Below, piece after piece: positions 43,216 through 49,855 of a stretch of DNA of 64,000 bases; the stretch's first letter is position 1, and each line of letters starts with the position of its first letter. The position numbers were made by a program, and so were the translations under genes. Source of the stretch: Microbacteriaceae bacterium 3FA27C10 (GTDB lineage: Bacteria; Actinomycetota; Actinomycetes; Actinomycetales; Microbacteriaceae); the NCBI GenBank assembly GCA_005502775.1, contig SCNI01000019.1, positions 1 through 64,000 on the forward strand, written 5' to 3'. The notes under the pieces are model-generated. The model did no database searches and was not told the DNA's origin. It worked only from the letters and a program-made list of their open reading frames with translations.

Positions 43216-43559
43216 GGGCGGAGGGCTTGGGCCGCTCGGTCGAGAGCGTCGTCGACCACATGGTAGTAGGCCCAGCGCCCGCGTTGCTCACGCACGGCGA
43301 GGCCGGCGTCGACGAGCTGCTTCATGTGGTGGGAAACGGTCGGCTGCGAGAGTCCGACGGGCTCGGTGAGGTCGCAGATGCAGGCCTCCCCGCCTTCGCT
43401 TGCAGCGATCAGCGAGAGCAGGCGCACCCGTGTCGGGTCGCCGAGCGCTTTGAAGGTGTGCGCGATCCGCTCGGCGTCCTCGGCCGTGAGCACCCCGCCG
43501 GTGACGGGGGTGCAGCAGGCCGCGGCATCCGTGGTCAGCAAGGGCAGGGCGATCGTCAT
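43212..43559 (-). CDS. arsR: ArsR-family arsenic-responsive repressor (CgArsR type)
   Basis: A 115-aa SmtB/ArsR winged-helix repressor. The DNA-binding region is ALGDPTRVRLLSLI...VGLSQPTVSHHMKQLVDAGLAVREQRGRWAYYHV. The N-terminal cysteine pair lies at residues 15 and 16, just as in Corynebacterium ArsR, where Cys15, Cys16 and a third Cys bind As(III); Cys60 and Cys62 in EACICDL could complete the site. It is divergent from the arsO-like gene, with two palindromic operators in the 90-bp gap, and is co-transcribed with arsN1. Confidence 0.92.
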   Translation of the reverse strand: MTIALPLLTTDAAACCTPVTGGVLTAEDAERIAHTFKALGDPTRVRLLSLIAASEGGEACICDLTEPVGLSQPTVSHHMKQLVDAGLAVREQRGRWAYYHVVDDALDRAAQALRP

Positions 43560-43581
43560 GAGTCGATCCTCTCACGTCGTA

Positions 43582-43621
43582 TTGACATCTGTCGATGCAT
43601 CGAGCAATCTCGATGTATCGA
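43582..43621. promoter_or_regulatory. Divergent ars promoter with two ArsR-type operators
   Basis: TTGACA (43582-43587) is a consensus -35 for the arsO-like gene. Two copies of TCGAT-N2-ATCGA follow: TCGATGCATCGA (43592-43603) and TCGATGTATCGA (43610-43621), 18 bp apart centre to centre. The first lies in the spacer and the second touches the expected -10 (17 bp spacing gives 43605-43610). Binding by ArsR is inferred from position. Confidence 0.65.
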
Positions 43622-43649
43622 AGTGTGTCGATGAGTGAGGAGTTGAACG

Positions 43650-44975
43650 GTGCAGAACGAGCTACCCGTCGTCGTGATCGGTGCCGGCCCCCAGGGTCTG
43701 GCTGCAGCCGCGCACCTGGTCGAGCGCGAGCAACCGGTGCTGGTGCTCGAGGCCGGCGAGAGCGCCGCAGCTGCGGTGTCCCAGTGGGGTCACGTGCGAC
43801 TGTTCTCCGAATGGGGTGAGCTGGTCGACCCAGCTGCCGCCCGGATGCTCCAGCCGACCGGGTGGGGAGCTCCCACGACCGGCTACCCGACGGGTGCGCA
43901 GTGGATCAGCGGCTACCTCGCCCCGCTCGCCGACGAGCTGGGTGACCGCATCCGCTACGGTTCCCGGGTCGTCGGTGTCTCGCGCCGCGGCCGCGACCGC
44001 CTGGTCGACGCGGGCCGGGCAGAGCAGCCCTTCACCGTCCACATCGAAGCTGCCGACGGCGCCGAGTACCGGGTGGATGCGCGCGCGGTGATCGACGCAT
44101 CCGGCACCTGGTCGACGCCGAATCCCGCCGGCGCCGACGGCCTGCCCGCGATCGGGGAACGTGCGGCCGCGGAGCTGCTGGACTACCGCATCCCGGACTA
44201 CCGTGCCCGCACGAAGCACGAGGGCAAGCACAGCGTCGTCGTCGGCTCCGGGCATTCGGCCGTGACGGCCGTGATCGCGCTCGGACGGATCGCGCGCCGC
44301 GACCCGTCGACGAAGGTCACCTGGGTGCTGCGCCGCGGCACCGTCGGGAACACCTTCGGTGGGGGAGAGGCCGATGAGCTGCCCGCGCGCGGCCAGCTCG
44401 GCATCACCGCGAAGGAGTTCGTCGACGCCGGCCTCATCGACATGGTGACCGGGTTCCGGGTCGAGAAGGTCACCCGCGCCGGCGACCAGGTGCTTCTCAC
44501 CAGCGAAGACGGCCGAACCCTCGCACCCGCCGACCATGTCGCGGTGCTGACCGGATTCCGGCCCGATCTGTCGTTCCTGTCGGAGCTGCGGCTGGAGCTG
44601 GATGCGACGCTGCAGGCGCCGGTGCGCATCGCGGCCGAGATCGACCCCAATCTGCACTCCTGCGGCTCCGTCGCTGCGACCGGCGCGAAAGACCTCGCCC
44701 AGCCCGAGCCCGACTTCTACCTCGTCGGCGCCAAGTCCTACGGACGCGCGCCGACGTTCCTCGCGATGACCGGCTACGAGCAGGTCCGCTCGGTCGTCGC
44801 GGCGCTGGCCGGCGACCATGAGGCCGCCGCGCGCGTCGAGCTGGTGCTGCCCGACACGGGCGTGTGCGGGGGCGCGGGCTTGTTCGACTCCACCGGTACG
44901 GCGATCGGCGGGAGCTGCTGCGCTCTGCCGGATCAGCCGTTCATCCAGATCGGGCGTCCTCCCGCGCGGGTCTAG
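43650..44975 (+). CDS. FAD-dependent oxidoreductase, ArsO-like flavoprotein
   Basis: A 441-aa flavoprotein of the NAD(P)-binding/FMO-like group. The FAD site is VVVIGAGPQGLAAAAHL (about 6-22), and the second dinucleotide site is SVVVGSGHSAVTAVIAL (about 190). The later motif VLTGFRPDLSFL and a Cys-rich C-terminus (CGGAGLF, GGSCCALPDQPF) are typical of ArsO-type proteins in actinobacterial ars clusters, annotated as flavin monooxygenases but with unsettled function. The GTG start at 43650 has GAGGAG 8 nt upstream. Its TAG stop shares the palindrome CTAG with the convergent arsC stop. Confidence 0.8.
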   Translation: MQNELPVVVIGAGPQGLAAAAHLVEREQPVLVLEAGESAAAAVSQWGHVRLFSEWGELVDPAAARMLQPTGWGAPTTGYPTGAQWISGYLAPLADELGDRIRYGSRVVGVSRRGRDRLVDAGRAEQPFTVHIEAADGAEYRVDARAVIDASGTWSTPNPAGADGLPAIGERAAAELLDYRIPDYRARTKHEGKHSVVVGSGHSAVTAVIALGRIARRDPSTKVTWVLRRGTVGNTFGGGEADELPARGQLGITAKEFVDAGLIDMVTGFRVEKVTRAGDQVLLTSEDGRTLAPADHVAVLTGFRPDLSFLSELRLELDATLQAPVRIAAEIDPNLHSCGSVAATGAKDLAQPEPDFYLVGAKSYGRAPTFLAMTGYEQVRSVVAALAGDHEAAARVELVLPDTGVCGGAGLFDSTGTAIGGSCCALPDQPFIQIGRPPARV

Positions 44976-45367
44976 CGGTCGAGGATCGTCGACCGAATCT
45001 GCGCGGCGACGGCCTCGCGCAGCGGCCGCACCGCCTCGACGTCCCACGCTTCCGGGTTCGGGAATGACCACTCCAACAACTCGCCTCGCACCGGGCCGGG
45101 CAGGGTGAGCCCGGGCTTCATCAGCACGACGATGTCGGCGTCGTCGAGGTCGGCCGCGGTGACCGCGCGCGGCACCCGGGTGGTGATATCGATGCCGAGT
45201 TCCGCGAGGGTTGCCGCCACCGCATCGTTCACCTGGTCGGCCGGGGAGAGCCCGGCGGAGGTGGCGGTGTAGCGGTCGCCGGCGAGGTGTTCGAGGAGGC
45301 CGGCGCCGAGTTGGGAGCGGCCGGCGTTGTGCTGGCAGATGAACAGGACAGTGGGCTTGGTGCTCAT
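44972..45367 (-). CDS. arsC: Arsenate reductase, low-molecular-weight phosphatase/mycothiol type
   Basis: A 131-aa protein of the low-molecular-weight protein tyrosine phosphatase fold. The P-loop CQHNAGRSQ gives Cys11 and Arg17. The C-terminal part LLEWSFPNPEAWDVEAVRPLREAVAAQIRSTI resembles the mycothiol-dependent ArsC1/ArsC2 of Corynebacterium, which form an arsenate-mycothiol adduct that is then reduced by mycoredoxin. Consistent with that, the extra redox cysteines of thioredoxin-coupled ArsC are absent. The product As(III) would need an exporter, which this island lacks. It follows the phosphatase remnant by 27 bp on the same strand. Confidence 0.85.
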   Translation of the reverse strand: MSTKPTVLFICQHNAGRSQLGAGLLEHLAGDRYTATSAGLSPADQVNDAVAATLAELGIDITTRVPRAVTAADLDDADIVVLMKPGLTLPGPVRGELLEWSFPNPEAWDVEAVRPLREAVAAQIRSTILDR

Positions 45368-45394
45368 GCATCGCTTTCGTCGGGGTGCAGGGGG

Positions 45395-45682
45395 TCAGGA
45401 TGCGGCGAGCCGCGGAGCGAGGTCCGAGATGCGGCGTTGCAGCTCCAGGTAGGTTGTGTCGAACGAGGCCGCGGTCCCGATCCGCACCGGGTCGGGGATC
45501 GACCAGTGCAGGTTCCCGGCGATGCCGATCTCTTCGTGCGCGTTGTCTCAGACCGTGACCACGAAATCCGTGCCTGTCAGCACCTCCCCGAGCGCGCGGG
45601 GCCGCGCGTCGGCGAGGGCGAGGTGGTGACGCTTCGCCGTGGTGATCGCGCCCGGGTCGATCTCGCTTTGCTCAGTGTTCAT
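45395..45682 (-). pseudogene. Remnant of an ArsR-phosphatase (LMWP) gene with in-frame TGA
   Basis: A 96-codon frame whose translation matches the C-terminal part of actinobacterial ArsR/phosphatase fusion proteins: AITTAKRHHLALADARPR, LGEVLTGTDFVVTV, then a TGA (codon 45, 45548-45550) where relatives have Cys, then DNAHEEIG, LHWSIPDPVRIGT and LQRRISDLAPRLAAS. The catalytic P-loop and the regulator part are missing; the ATG at 45682 lies directly behind the divergent promoter without a ribosome-binding site. It looks like a truncated, decayed duplicate of an arsenate reductase-type gene. A sequencing error or recoding at the TGA cannot be excluded. Confidence 0.65.
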
Positions 45683-45686
45683 TGTT

Positions 45687-45722
45687 TCAATATTGACTGA
45701 ATGATATGGGTCGAGTCAAGAT
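45687..45722. promoter_or_regulatory. Divergent ars promoter with palindrome
   Basis: TCAATATTGA (45687-45696) is a perfect 10-bp palindrome. On the plus strand TTGACT (45693-45698) and CAAGAT (45717-45722), 18 bp apart, could serve the flavoprotein at 45821; on the minus strand TTGACT with CAATAT, 18 bp apart, could serve the arsC transcript, with the palindrome over its -10. Another ArsR-type site is likely. Confidence 0.5.
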
Positions 45723-45820
45723 GGGGCCGACATGAAAACCACGCCCCTCACACCGGGCCGCCGCCCGCACCGCGCGCGACGTCGTCATCCCTGTCGAAGC
45801 CCTCTGAAAGGCACACCCTC

Positions 45821-47215
45821 ATGCATCTCGTAGCGATCGGCGGAAGCGACGCCGGAATCTCCACCGCTCTCCGCGCCCGCGAACTCGACCCCACCGTCGA
45901 CGTCACCGTCGTGGTCGCGGATTCGTACCCGAACTTCTCCATCTGCGGCATCCCGTACTACTTCTCCCACGAGGTCAACCCGTGGCAGTCCCTCGCCCAC
46001 CGCACCCACGCGGACCTCGAAGCGATCGGGATGCACTTGCGGCTCGACACCCTCGCCGCGCGCATCGACGTCGCCGGCCAGCAGCTCACCGTCCGCGACG
46101 CCGACGGGAGTGAGTCGACGATCGCCTACGACGAGCTGATGGTCGGCACGGGCGCATCCCCCTCCACAGCCGGCATCGCCGGCATCGGGCCCGACGGGCT
46201 CGGCCCTGACGACGGGGTACACGTTCTGCACTCGATGGGCGACACCTTCGCGCTCGAGCGCTACCTCGACGAGCACCAGCCCGAAACCGCCATCATCGTC
46301 GGCGCCGGCTACGTCGGCCTCGAAATGGCCGAAGCCCTCACCATCCGCGGCCTCCAGGTCACGCAGCTCCAGCGCGGTCCCGAAGTGCTCTCCACCCTCG
46401 ACCCCGAACTCGGCGCCCTCGTCCACGACGAACTCACCCGCCACGGCGTCGACGTGGTCACCGGCGCCCGCGTCCAGCAGATCACCCGCACGGCCGCCGG
46501 CCTCACCGTCACCGGCCAACGGGACGGTGCCGTGTTCGCTCGCACGGCCGACCTCGTGCTCGTCGTCGTCGGCGTGCGCCCCAACACCAGCCTGCTCACG
46601 GATGCCGGCGCGAGTGTCGGGGCCGGGGGAGCGGTCGTCGTCGACGAGCAGATGCGCACCGGCCTGCCCCACGTCTGGGCGGCCGGCGACGGCGTCGTGA
46701 CGCACCACCGCCTGCTCGGTGTCACCTACCTGCCGCTCGGCACGACGTCCCACAAGCAGGGACGAGTTGCCGGGGAGAACGCGATCGGCGGAGATGCACG
46801 GTTCGCCGGCAGCCTCGGCACTCAAGTCGTGAAGGTCTTCGAACTCGTCGCCGCCCGCACCGGCCTCCGCGACCACGAGGCCGTCTCCGCCGGCTACACA
46901 CCCCTCAGTGGCACGGCGATCGCGGACGACCACAAGGCGTACTACCCGGGCGCGAAACCGCTCAGCATCTGCATCACCGGCGACACCGACTCCGGGCTGC
47001 TGCTCGGCGCGCAGCTCGTCGGCGCCCGCGGAGCCGAGATCGCCAAGCGGGTCGACACCTACGCCGTCGCCCTGCACCACGACATGACCGTCGACGCGAT
47101 GAGCGACCTCGACCTGTCGTACACACCCCCGCTCGGCTCGCCCTGGGATGCCGTACAGGTCGCCACCCAAGCCTGGAGCCGCCAGCTGCGGAGCGCCCAG
47201 GTTGCCGTTCGGTAG
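45821..47215 (+). CDS. FAD-dependent pyridine nucleotide-disulfide oxidoreductase, CoA-disulfide reductase-like
   Basis: A 464-aa flavoprotein of the NADH oxidase/CoA-disulfide reductase family. The FAD motif IGGSDAGISTALRARELD is at the N-terminus, and the redox-active single Cys42 lies in NFSICGIPYYF as in CoA-disulfide reductase. The NAD(P) site is AIIVGAGYVGLEMAEAL (about 155), followed by WAAGDGV and the dimerisation domain. Such enzymes recur in actinobacterial arsenic clusters, perhaps keeping thiols reduced for arsenate reduction; that role is inferred. The ATG at 45821 has GAAAGG 8 nt upstream. The coding region is intact. Confidence 0.85.
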   Translation: MHLVAIGGSDAGISTALRARELDPTVDVTVVVADSYPNFSICGIPYYFSHEVNPWQSLAHRTHADLEAIGMHLRLDTLAARIDVAGQQLTVRDADGSESTIAYDELMVGTGASPSTAGIAGIGPDGLGPDDGVHVLHSMGDTFALERYLDEHQPETAIIVGAGYVGLEMAEALTIRGLQVTQLQRGPEVLSTLDPELGALVHDELTRHGVDVVTGARVQQITRTAAGLTVTGQRDGAVFARTADLVLVVVGVRPNTSLLTDAGASVGAGGAVVVDEQMRTGLPHVWAAGDGVVTHHRLLGVTYLPLGTTSHKQGRVAGENAIGGDARFAGSLGTQVVKVFELVAARTGLRDHEAVSAGYTPLSGTAIADDHKAYYPGAKPLSICITGDTDSGLLLGAQLVGARGAEIAKRVDTYAVALHHDMTVDAMSDLDLSYTPPLGSPWDAVQVATQAWSRQLRSAQVAVR

Positions 47216-47331
47216 AACGTCAGCCGATCAGAGGAGCGAATCGTCGCCGTTCGCGTGTGTGGCGAGGGGCGTCCGGATTGACGCCGTGATCGGTGAGTCT
47301 GACACGCCGAGATCACCCGTCTCGCGCGCGT

Positions 47332-47562
47332 CTACCCGCCGAGGTACCGGCGGAGGATGATCTCCTGGGTCTTGAAGTGGTGCCGCACCCGCACCATGGT
47401 GAACCCGGCATCGCGGAGACGCTCGGCCGTCCCCTTCGTGAGGCGCTCGTCGGCGGTGGGCGTCGTCCAGCCGCCGGCACCGGCGTAGACCCCGACGATC
47501 TTGGGGCGTGCGCTGCCGGAATGGAACTTGTGCTTGCCGTAGTCGGTGACACTGTCTGGCAT
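47332..47562 (-). CDS. Hypothetical protein, 76 aa
   Basis: An unrecognised small soluble protein. The ATG at 47562 has GGAGG 4 nt upstream, which is why I prefer it to the start of the open frame at 47613. The sequence is rich in His, Arg and Gly (GKHKFHSGSARPKIVGVYAGAGG near the start, then KGTAERLRDAGFTMVRVRHHFKTQEIILRRYL) and looks like a compact alpha/beta peptide. It marks the right-hand edge of the arsenic island. No function is proposed. Confidence 0.5.
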   Translation of the reverse strand: MPDSVTDYGKHKFHSGSARPKIVGVYAGAGGWTTPTADERLTKGTAERLRDAGFTMVRVRHHFKTQEIILRRYLGG

Positions 47563-47769
47563 GTGGCCTCCACGATGGCGGCCGAGCCGGAGAGCGCAGC
47601 GATCAGCAATCACTCCGGCCCGGCATTGGGTGGCCGACGCGGGGCGGGGAACGACGCGCGTGCGGCACGCCCCACAGTAGGTGCGGGAGTGCCGATCTCC
47701 TGGGTTTCTGAATGGATTGCGGGCGTGCGCCCAGCGTTCCTGAGCCGAGCCGTCGGATGGCTCGCGAGC
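47563..47769. other. Intergenic stretch without a supported gene
   Basis: About 207 bp between the 76-aa gene and the MarR gene. An open frame crosses it on the plus strand (47293-47784), but it has no ribosome-binding site and no recognisable protein. I see no att-like copy of the tRNA 3' end here. Confidence 0.4.
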
Positions 47770-48195
47770 TCACTCGGCGAGTGAGTCCACGCACGCCGCG
47801 AGGCCCCGGGCCAGGGCCGCGCTGTCGCCGGGGGTCAGGGCGGAGAGCATCCGCTGCTCCACGGCGTCGACGAGCGCCTGAGCGGCGTCGAGGGCGGCAT
47901 CGCCGGCGGGCGTCAGAACGGCGGGCAGGGCGCGGCCGCTGTCGGCCTGGGCCGGCCGGGTGACGAGTTCGCGGTCGATCAGCTGCTGCAGCATCACGTT
48001 CATCGACTGGCGCGTCACGAAGGTGCGCCGCGCGAGTGCCGCGGCCGAGATGCCGGGCTCGAGGCGCAGTCGGTAGAGGCAGGAGTAGTGGGACACCGTG
48101 AGGTCGAGAGGCTTCAGCGCCTCGTCCATGCGCAGGTGCAGCAGCGACTGCGCGTGCTTCAGCAGGTAGCCGAGCTGCGGGGAGAGGTTGCTCAT
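47770..48195 (-). CDS. MarR-family transcriptional regulator
   Basis: A 141-aa winged-helix regulator. The recognition region is GISAAALARRTFVTRQSMNVMLQQLIDRELVTRPAQADSGRALPAVLTPAGDAAL (about 50-105), with long dimerisation helices before and after. The start is set at the ATG at 48195 (MSNLSPQLGYLLK); the open frame extends 14 codons upstream through the operator. It diverges from a VOC-family gene, and a large palindrome covers the start codon, so autoregulation together with control of the VOC gene is very likely. The inducer may be the substrate of the VOC protein. Confidence 0.9.
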   Translation of the reverse strand: MSNLSPQLGYLLKHAQSLLHLRMDEALKPLDLTVSHYSCLYRLRLEPGISAAALARRTFVTRQSMNVMLQQLIDRELVTRPAQADSGRALPAVLTPAGDAALDAAQALVDAVEQRMLSALTPGDSAALARGLAACVDSLAE

Positions 48196-48237
48196 GTCAG
48201 TATCCTCACATACAATCAAATGTAAGGAAACTGACAT
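48194..48237. promoter_or_regulatory. 44-bp imperfect palindrome between marR and the VOC gene
   Basis: Outer arms ATGTCAGT (48194) and ACTGACAT (ending 48237) are perfect complements; the symmetry continues inwards as TCCT/AGGA and ACAT/ATGT. The left end covers the ATG of the MarR gene on the minus strand. The length suits two adjacent MarR dimers. Confidence 0.75.
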
Positions 48238-48251
48238 AAAGGAGAATCATC

Positions 48252-48623
48252 GTGAGTGTGACCGGCCCCGACTTCATCGCCCTGCAGGTGCGCGACCTCG
48301 AGAAGGCGGCGGGCTTCTACGAGGAGGTCGTCGGGCTCACCCGTGCCCCGTTCTCGCCGCCGCACGCCGTCGTCTTCGACACCCAGCCGACCTTCGCTGT
48401 GCGCGACCCCGCTCCAGGTGTCGATCTGGATGCCGGCCCCGCGGGTCTCGGCGTCGCACTCTGGCTGCACGATCCGGATGCCGTGGCGCTGCACGCCACG
48501 GTCGCCGCATCGGGCGCCGTGATCGTCCAGCCGCCCTTCGAAGGACCGTTCGGCACCACCTTCGTCTTCCAGGACCTCGACGGCTACCTCGTGACCGTGC
48601 ACGACCGCGCCACGCGCGGCTGA
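48252..48623 (+). CDS. VOC/glyoxalase-superfamily protein under MarR control
   Basis: A 123-aa vicinal oxygen chelate protein. The N-terminal module starts FIALQVRDLEKAAGFYEEVVGLTRAP and the C-terminal one ends PFEGPFGTTFVFQDLDGYLVTVHD, with a Glu or Asp at the usual metal position. Small VOC proteins with a linked MarR repressor often detoxify electrophiles or bind antibiotics; substrate unknown here. The GTG at 48252 has AAAGGAG 8 nt upstream. It is the only gene divergent from the MarR gene and probably its main target. Confidence 0.88.
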   Translation: MSVTGPDFIALQVRDLEKAAGFYEEVVGLTRAPFSPPHAVVFDTQPTFAVRDPAPGVDLDAGPAGLGVALWLHDPDAVALHATVAASGAVIVQPPFEGPFGTTFVFQDLDGYLVTVHDRATRG

Positions 48624-48775
48624 CGCCACGGCATCACCGTCTGGCCGCACCGGGCCGGCCCGCTCCGAAGGTGTTCGAACGCGCGACACCCGAGGTGACC
48701 CGACCGACGAGGTTTGCGCCGAGGGGGTGCTGTTCGGGCTCCGGCGACGTACCGTTGACCCGACGGAGGAGGCCG

Positions 48776-49138
48776 ATGTCGCAACCACACCTGACGACGG
48801 TGGCCGTGCTCGACGCGGATGCCCGCGAACTGCGCGCGAAGACCGCCGCGCTCGCGCGCAGCCCCGGCGTCGACATCCACATCTCCGCCGGCTCGCTCGG
48901 TGAGCTGCTGACCGATCCCGCGTTCCCCACCGAGGTCGTCATCCTGCAGCAGCGGGCCGGGGAGCGCGTCTCGGTCAACTACAAGATCCGCGTGTGCCGT
49001 CTGGCCGACGCGCGCGTGATCGTGATCGCCGGCACCGACGCGGAGGGGACGGTCGCCGCCGACGCCCGCGTGCTGAGCAGCTCCGTCGTGGACTTCGCCC
49101 ACGCGCTCGCCCTGGTCACGGATCCTCACCCCGAGTGA
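48776..49138 (+). CDS. Receiver-like orphan protein without the phosphorylation Asp
   Basis: A 120-aa protein resembling a response regulator receiver domain alone. TVAVLDADARELRAKTAALARSPGVDIHISAGSLGELL has the alternating beta-alpha pattern of a receiver, and EVVILQQRAGERVSVNYKIRVCRLADARVIVIAGT would cover beta-3 to beta-4, but the Asp normally phosphorylated is Gln (LQQ in place of LD). No DNA-binding output domain follows. GGAGGA precedes the ATG. It may be a pseudo-receiver partner of the two-component system next door; that is inference. Confidence 0.6.
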   Translation: MSQPHLTTVAVLDADARELRAKTAALARSPGVDIHISAGSLGELLTDPAFPTEVVILQQRAGERVSVNYKIRVCRLADARVIVIAGTDAEGTVAADARVLSSSVVDFAHALALVTDPHPE

Positions 49139-49189
49139 CCGACTGTCTGGCGCCCGTCCCTGCGCCCGCCGCCCGGCCGCCGCTCGGCC

Positions 49190-49855
49190 TCAGGAGACGA
49201 GCTGGTTCTGGTAGGCGAAGATCACGAGCTGCACGCGGTCGCGCAGCTCGAGCTTGCCGAGGATGCGGCTCACGTGCGTCTTCACGGTCGCCTCGCTCAC
49301 CACGAGCCGGCCGGCGATCTCGGCGTTGCTGAGCCCCTGGGCGAGCAGGCCGAAGAGGTCGCGTTCTCTCGGGGTGAGCAGTTCGAGCGGGTCGTCGCCC
49401 TCGCCGGCCGTGCGCTCGCGCGGCTCCGCGAAGCGGCGCACGAGCCCGGCGGTGGCGCGTGGCGCGATCACGGCGCTGCCGGAGTGCACGGTGCGGATGG
49501 CCGCGAGCAGGAACTCGGGCTCGGCCGACTTCAGCAGGAACCCGCTCGCACCGGCGTCGATGGCCTGGAAGGTCTTGTCGTCGAGGTCGAAGGTCGTGAG
49601 CACGAGGAAGCGGGTCGTGGTGCCGCCGCGCCGCACGATCTGCCGGATGGCGTCGATGCCGCCGAGCCGGGGCATCTCGAGGTCCATGAGCACCACGTCG
49701 ACGGGATCACGCGCCGTGAGATCGACGGCCTCGAGACCGTCGGAGGCCTCCCAGGCCACGGTGAGGTCGGGCTGGGAGCCCACCACCATGGCGATGCCCG
49801 CACGGAACAGGGGCTGGTCGTCGGTCAGCCCGACGCGGATCGGCTCGGCGCTCAT
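49190..49855 (-). CDS. NarL/FixJ-family response regulator
   Basis: A 221-aa response regulator. The receiver has the phospho-acceptor Asp58 in VVLMDLEMPRLGG, acidic TDDQ at 11-14, the Thr of LVLTTFD and Lys of GFLLKSAEP. The C-terminal LuxR-type helix-turn-helix is LTPRERDLFGLLAQGLSNAEIAGRLVVSEATVKTHVSRILGKLELRDRVQLVIFAYQ. The ATG overlaps the histidine kinase stop, making an operon of membrane peptide, kinase and regulator. Signal and targets are unknown. Confidence 0.94.
   Translation of the reverse strand: MSAEPIRVGLTDDQPLFRAGIAMVVGSQPDLTVAWEASDGLEAVDLTARDPVDVVLMDLEMPRLGGIDAIRQIVRRGGTTTRFLVLTTFDLDDKTFQAIDAGASGFLLKSAEPEFLLAAIRTVHSGSAVIAPRATAGLVRRFAEPRERTAGEGDDPLELLTPRERDLFGLLAQGLSNAEIAGRLVVSEATVKTHVSRILGKLELRDRVQLVIFAYQNQLVS

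Noticed and set aside
45548-45550. The TGA as a proven selenocysteine codon
   Set aside because: No SECIS-like hairpin is evident, the catalytic P-loop is absent, and no sel genes are in the window; kept only as an alternative to a pseudogene.
45287-45700. 137-codon frame on the plus strand over the phosphatase remnant
   Set aside because: Shadow of the minus-strand arsC and remnant frames, which show clear family similarity.
47293-47784. 163-codon frame on the plus strand at the island edge
   Set aside because: No ribosome-binding site, no domain, and it conflicts with the better supported 76-aa gene on the other strand.
42548-47800. Attachment-site duplication of the tRNA 3' end flanking the ars island
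   Set aside because: No second copy of the T-arm/acceptor sequence and no integrase were found between the tRNA and about 48.2 kb, so integration at the tRNA stays unproven.
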